A model generated the notes under the pieces. That model saw only the letters and a program-made list of their open reading frames with translations. It searched no databases and was not told the DNA's origin. A stretch of 64,000 nucleotides of DNA from Clostridium sp. CAG:678 (GTDB taxonomy: Bacteria; Bacillota; Clostridia; Oscillospirales; Acutalibacteraceae), in NCBI GenBank assembly GCA_000431535.1, contig HF991826.1, positions 65,898-129,897 of the forward strand, written 5' to 3'. Shown here in pieces: positions 61,454 through 64,000 of the stretch. The position numbers were made by a program, and so were the translations under genes. Position 1 is the first letter of the stretch. The number at the start of each line of letters is the position of its first letter.

Positions 61454-64000
61454 TCAGTCCATTACCACAACATTTTCATTTCCCAGCAACCGGCAAAGTT
61501 CCTCCAGCATGGTGGGATTCGGAGCCGTAAAATCAGCGCGTTTCTGAAAATCGTAGTGTTTTTTATCCTTATAATAAAAACACAGCGGAAAATCGCCCTC
61601 AAAAATAGAAGTGATGATTTTGGCTTTTTTGATCCGTTCATCCTTTTCGGAATCAAAGCGCAGGAAAAGCCCCCTGTGTTTGCCCTTTTTATGCGAAACA
61701 GGTTCACGATTTTCCTGCCCTGTTTCAGAAACGGGATTGCCTGCCGCTGCATTTGGGCCCGGCGCGCCGGTAATGCTGTTTGCAAGGATCTTGGGTTCCT
61801 TTTCCTCTTCCACGGAAAGCGTGCCCTGCACCGTGATTACGCCGGACACAACCAACAGATCCGAAACGGATTGCAGGATTTTGGGAAAAACGATCACCTC
61901 AACCGACCCGAACATATCCTCCACCGTTACGAACGCCATATTCTGGCCGTTTCTGGTTTGCTTAACCGTGATATGCGTAATGATGCCGCAGAGGGAAACG
62001 CTGCTTTTATCCTTATATTTTGAAAAGGACGAACTGCCCGCGTCAAGGATATCGCCGGTTCTGGCATAGCCGAGTTGATTGATGAGATCCTCATACTTAT
62101 CCAGCGGATGGCCGGAAAGATAAAGCCCGGTCATTTCCTTTTCCATTTTCAGAAGTTCGGATTTAGGAAATTCTTCCACATCAGGAAGTTCAAAATCGAT
62201 TCCAAAAGAATCGCCGCTGTTGCCGAGTTCAAAAAAGCCGACCTGACCATACATTGTTTTGCGCCGCTGCTCTTCCAAATTTGCGGCAACAACCGGCAGC
62301 GCCTGCAGCATCTGGCGGCGGTTTGCGCCGAGCAAATCCAGCGCGCCGCTGCGTATCAGGCTTTCCACGGCGCGGCGGTTGAAATGAGAAGTCTGAAGCC
62401 GTGAACAGAAATCAAAAAAGGTTTTATACTTTCCGTTTTTTCGCTCGTTTATAATATCATCTATAAAATCCGTGCCCAGATTTTTAATGCCGAGCAGACC
62501 GTAATTGATCACCTTTCCGTTTGCGGAAAAACCTTTCATGGAGGAATTCACATCCGGAACCGCAAGCCGGAGCCCGAGCCGTTTGCTTTCCGCAATATAT
62601 CTGGCAACCTTATTGGAAGAATCCAAAACGGAGGTGAGAAGCGCCGCCATAAACTGCGCGGGATAATAGCATTTAAGATACGCCGTTCTGTATGCCACAA
62701 GAGAATAGCAGGCAGCATGGGATTTATTAAAAGCGTATTTTGCAAATTCAGAGATCTGATCAAAGATGGAATTGGCAATTTCGGTATCGATCTGATTTTC
62801 TGCGCAGCCGGCAAGAAAATTTTTGCGTTCCGCCTCCATAACGTCTTTTTTCTTTTTACTCATTGCGCGGCGCACCACATCCGCTCTGCCGTATGAATAA
62901 CCGGCAAGGGAACGCAGAATCTGCATAACCTGCTCCTGATAGACGATACAGCCGAACGTATCCTCCAAAATGGGCTTTAGCTGCGGCAAAGCGTAGCGCA
63001 CCTTTTCAGGATGATGCGAATTTTCAACAAACAGATCAATCTGCTTGGCGGGGCCGGGTCTGTACAGCGAATTGGCGGCAATCAGATGCTCTAATTTTGT
63101 GGGTTTCAGATTCATCAGCATCTGTTTCATGCCGCTGGATTCAAACTGAAAGATGCCTTCCGTCTGCCCGCGTGAAAATAATTTATACACTTTCGGATCT
63201 TCTAAGGAAATCTCATTGATATCGATCCCCGCGGCTTTGGACGCGTCATCGATCACAGTAAGCGTTCTGAGGCCGAGAAAATCCATTTTCAGCAGGCCGA
63301 GTTCCTCCAGTTCCGTCATGATATACTGTGTGACGACCAATCCGTCATTCGTTGCGAGCGGAACATAGGACGACACGGGATCATGCGTGATCACGACGCC
63401 GGCGGCGTGCGTGGACGTGTTGCGGGGCATGCCCTCCACTTTACGCGCGGTCTCGATCAGTTCGTCTACGCGGGGATCCTGCGCCATGAGTTCGCGCAGT
63501 TTGGCGGATTTGCTCACCGCATCTTCAACAGTGATCTTAAACTCATTCGGCACGAGTTTGGCAACGGTGTCCACAGCGGCGTAGGACATTCCCATGACCC
63601 TGCCGACATCACGGATTGCCGCCTTGGTTTTCAGTGTGCCGAACGTTACGATCTGGGCAACGTGATCCGCGCCGTATTTTCGGGTAACATAATCAATAAC
63701 CTCCTGCCGCCGCTCATAGCAGAAATCAATATCAAAATCCGGCATGGAAACACGTTCCGGATTCAAAAAGCGCTCAAAAAGGAGGTTATATTTCATGGGG
63801 TCAAGATCCGTTATGCCCATACAGTAAGCGGCAAGCGAGCCTGCGCCCGAGCCTCTGCCCGGGCCGACCGGTATGCCCTCACGCTTGGCAAAAGAAACGA
63901 AATCCGCCACAATTAAATAATAATCCGTATACCCCATTTTGTTTACAGTGTCCAGCTCATATTCCAGTCGGTCCGTATATTCCTTAGGGGGATCTGCGTA
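61454..64000 (-). CDS. dnaE: DNA polymerase III alpha subunit DnaE (C-terminal part)
   Basis: Partial: 848 codons visible, frame open to the right edge, so the PHP domain and the start are outside the window. The visible part begins ADPPKEYTDRLEYELDTVNKMGYTDYYLIVADF, then GPGRGSGAGSLAAYCMGITDLDPMKYNLLFERFLNPERVSMPDFDIDFCYERR, which holds two catalytic aspartates (PDFDID). Further on are FNKSHAACYSLVAYRTAYLK, the HhH region, and an OB domain (SVSLCGIITHITVKQTRNGQNMAFVTVEDMFGSVEVIVFP). The C-terminus has an insert rich in Gly, Asn and Lys. Essential replicative polymerase; upstream of pfkA. Confidence 0.97.
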   Translation of the reverse strand, partial: YADPPKEYTDRLEYELDTVNKMGYTDYYLIVADFVSFAKREGIPVGPGRGSGAGSLAAYCMGITDLDPMKYNLLFERFLNPERVSMPDFDIDFCYERRQEVIDYVTRKYGADHVAQIVTFGTLKTKAAIRDVGRVMGMSYAAVDTVAKLVPNEFKITVEDAVSKSAKLRELMAQDPRVDELIETARKVEGMPRNTSTHAAGVVITHDPVSSYVPLATNDGLVVTQYIMTELEELGLLKMDFLGLRTLTVIDDASKAAGIDINEISLEDPKVYKLFSRGQTEGIFQFESSGMKQMLMNLKPTKLEHLIAANSLYRPGPAKQIDLFVENSHHPEKVRYALPQLKPILEDTFGCIVYQEQVMQILRSLAGYSYGRADVVRRAMSKKKKDVMEAERKNFLAGCAENQIDTEIANSIFDQISEFAKYAFNKSHAACYSLVAYRTAYLKCYYPAQFMAALLTSVLDSSNKVARYIAESKRLGLRLAVPDVNSSMKGFSANGKVINYGLLGIKNLGTDFIDDIINERKNGKYKTFFDFCSRLQTSHFNRRAVESLIRSGALDLLGANRRQMLQALPVVAANLEEQRRKTMYGQVGFFELGNSGDSFGIDFELPDVEEFPKSELLKMEKEMTGLYLSGHPLDKYEDLINQLGYARTGDILDAGSSSFSKYKDKSSVSLCGIITHITVKQTRNGQNMAFVTVEDMFGSVEVIVFPKILQSVSDLLVVSGVITVQGTLSVEEEKEPKILANSITGAPGPNAAAGNPVSETGQENREPVSHKKGKHRGLFLRFDSEKDERIKKAKIITSIFEGDFPLCFYYKDKKHYDFQKRADFTAPNPTMLEELCRLLGNENVVVMD

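Overview
The window looks like chromosome of an anaerobic, spore-forming Firmicute of the gut Oscillospiraceae/Ruminococcaceae type. Supporting genes are a pro-sigma-K sporulation factor, SpoIVB peptidase, pyruvate formate-lyase with its activase, ATP-type phosphofructokinase and DnaE, together with strong Gram-positive ribosome binding sites, BspA-like surface proteins and Firmicute-type type VII secretion (T7SSb) genes. No tRNA, rRNA, CRISPR array or insertion sequence was recognised.

Region 1 (1-22953, all minus strand; transcription runs right to left) is one long T7SSb-like locus. From its promoter end it encodes a DUF4234 membrane protein, an FHA protein, three zinc-ribbon membrane proteins, a PP2C phosphatase, a Ser/Thr kinase, a small membrane protein, a 1840-residue Ig-like surface protein, a second FHA protein, a CpaE/TadZ-like ATPase, EsaB, EssC, a WXG100 protein, and then three small helical genes running off the left edge. 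EssA, EssB and EsaA are not seen. The short motif [ED]TTVLN recurs in five of these proteins, usually twice, and the kinase activation loop carries the near-identical DTTVLGT. This suggests a kinase / phosphatase / FHA-reader circuit built around one linear phospho-motif and linked to secretion. A divergent zinc-ribbon plus leucine-rich-repeat gene (23311-24807) probably belongs to the same module.

Region 2 (24.8-36.7 kb): DUF1848, two small genes and sigK on plus; then on minus a GNAT enzyme, a pflB-pflA-DtxR operon with a candidate operator, an orphan fumarase beta subunit with a small coiled-coil gene, and two tandem membrane-anchored parvulin-type foldases, each with its own promoter.

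Region 3 (36.7-44.4 kb): an O-antigen-ligase-like polymerase with a structured leader, a TatD-linked radical SAM protein, a vitamin B6 locus (ECF S component, pyridoxal kinase, divergent MocR regulator whose PLP lysine position is Arg), two small genes and a GH127 enzyme.

Region 4 (44.4-58.9 kb, minus): an ECF sigma / anti-sigma / BspA-like surface protein operon; a GPH-family sugar transporter; a VWA protein and an ADP-ribosylglycohydrolase with a one-base frameshift; and a glycosyltransferase - YfhO - macrodomain operon.

Region 5 (59-64 kb, minus): spoIVB, pfkA and the 3' part of dnaE, which runs off the right edge. Starts were moved from the longest reading frame where a ribosome binding site or family N-terminus argued for it; promoters and terminators are by-eye calls.
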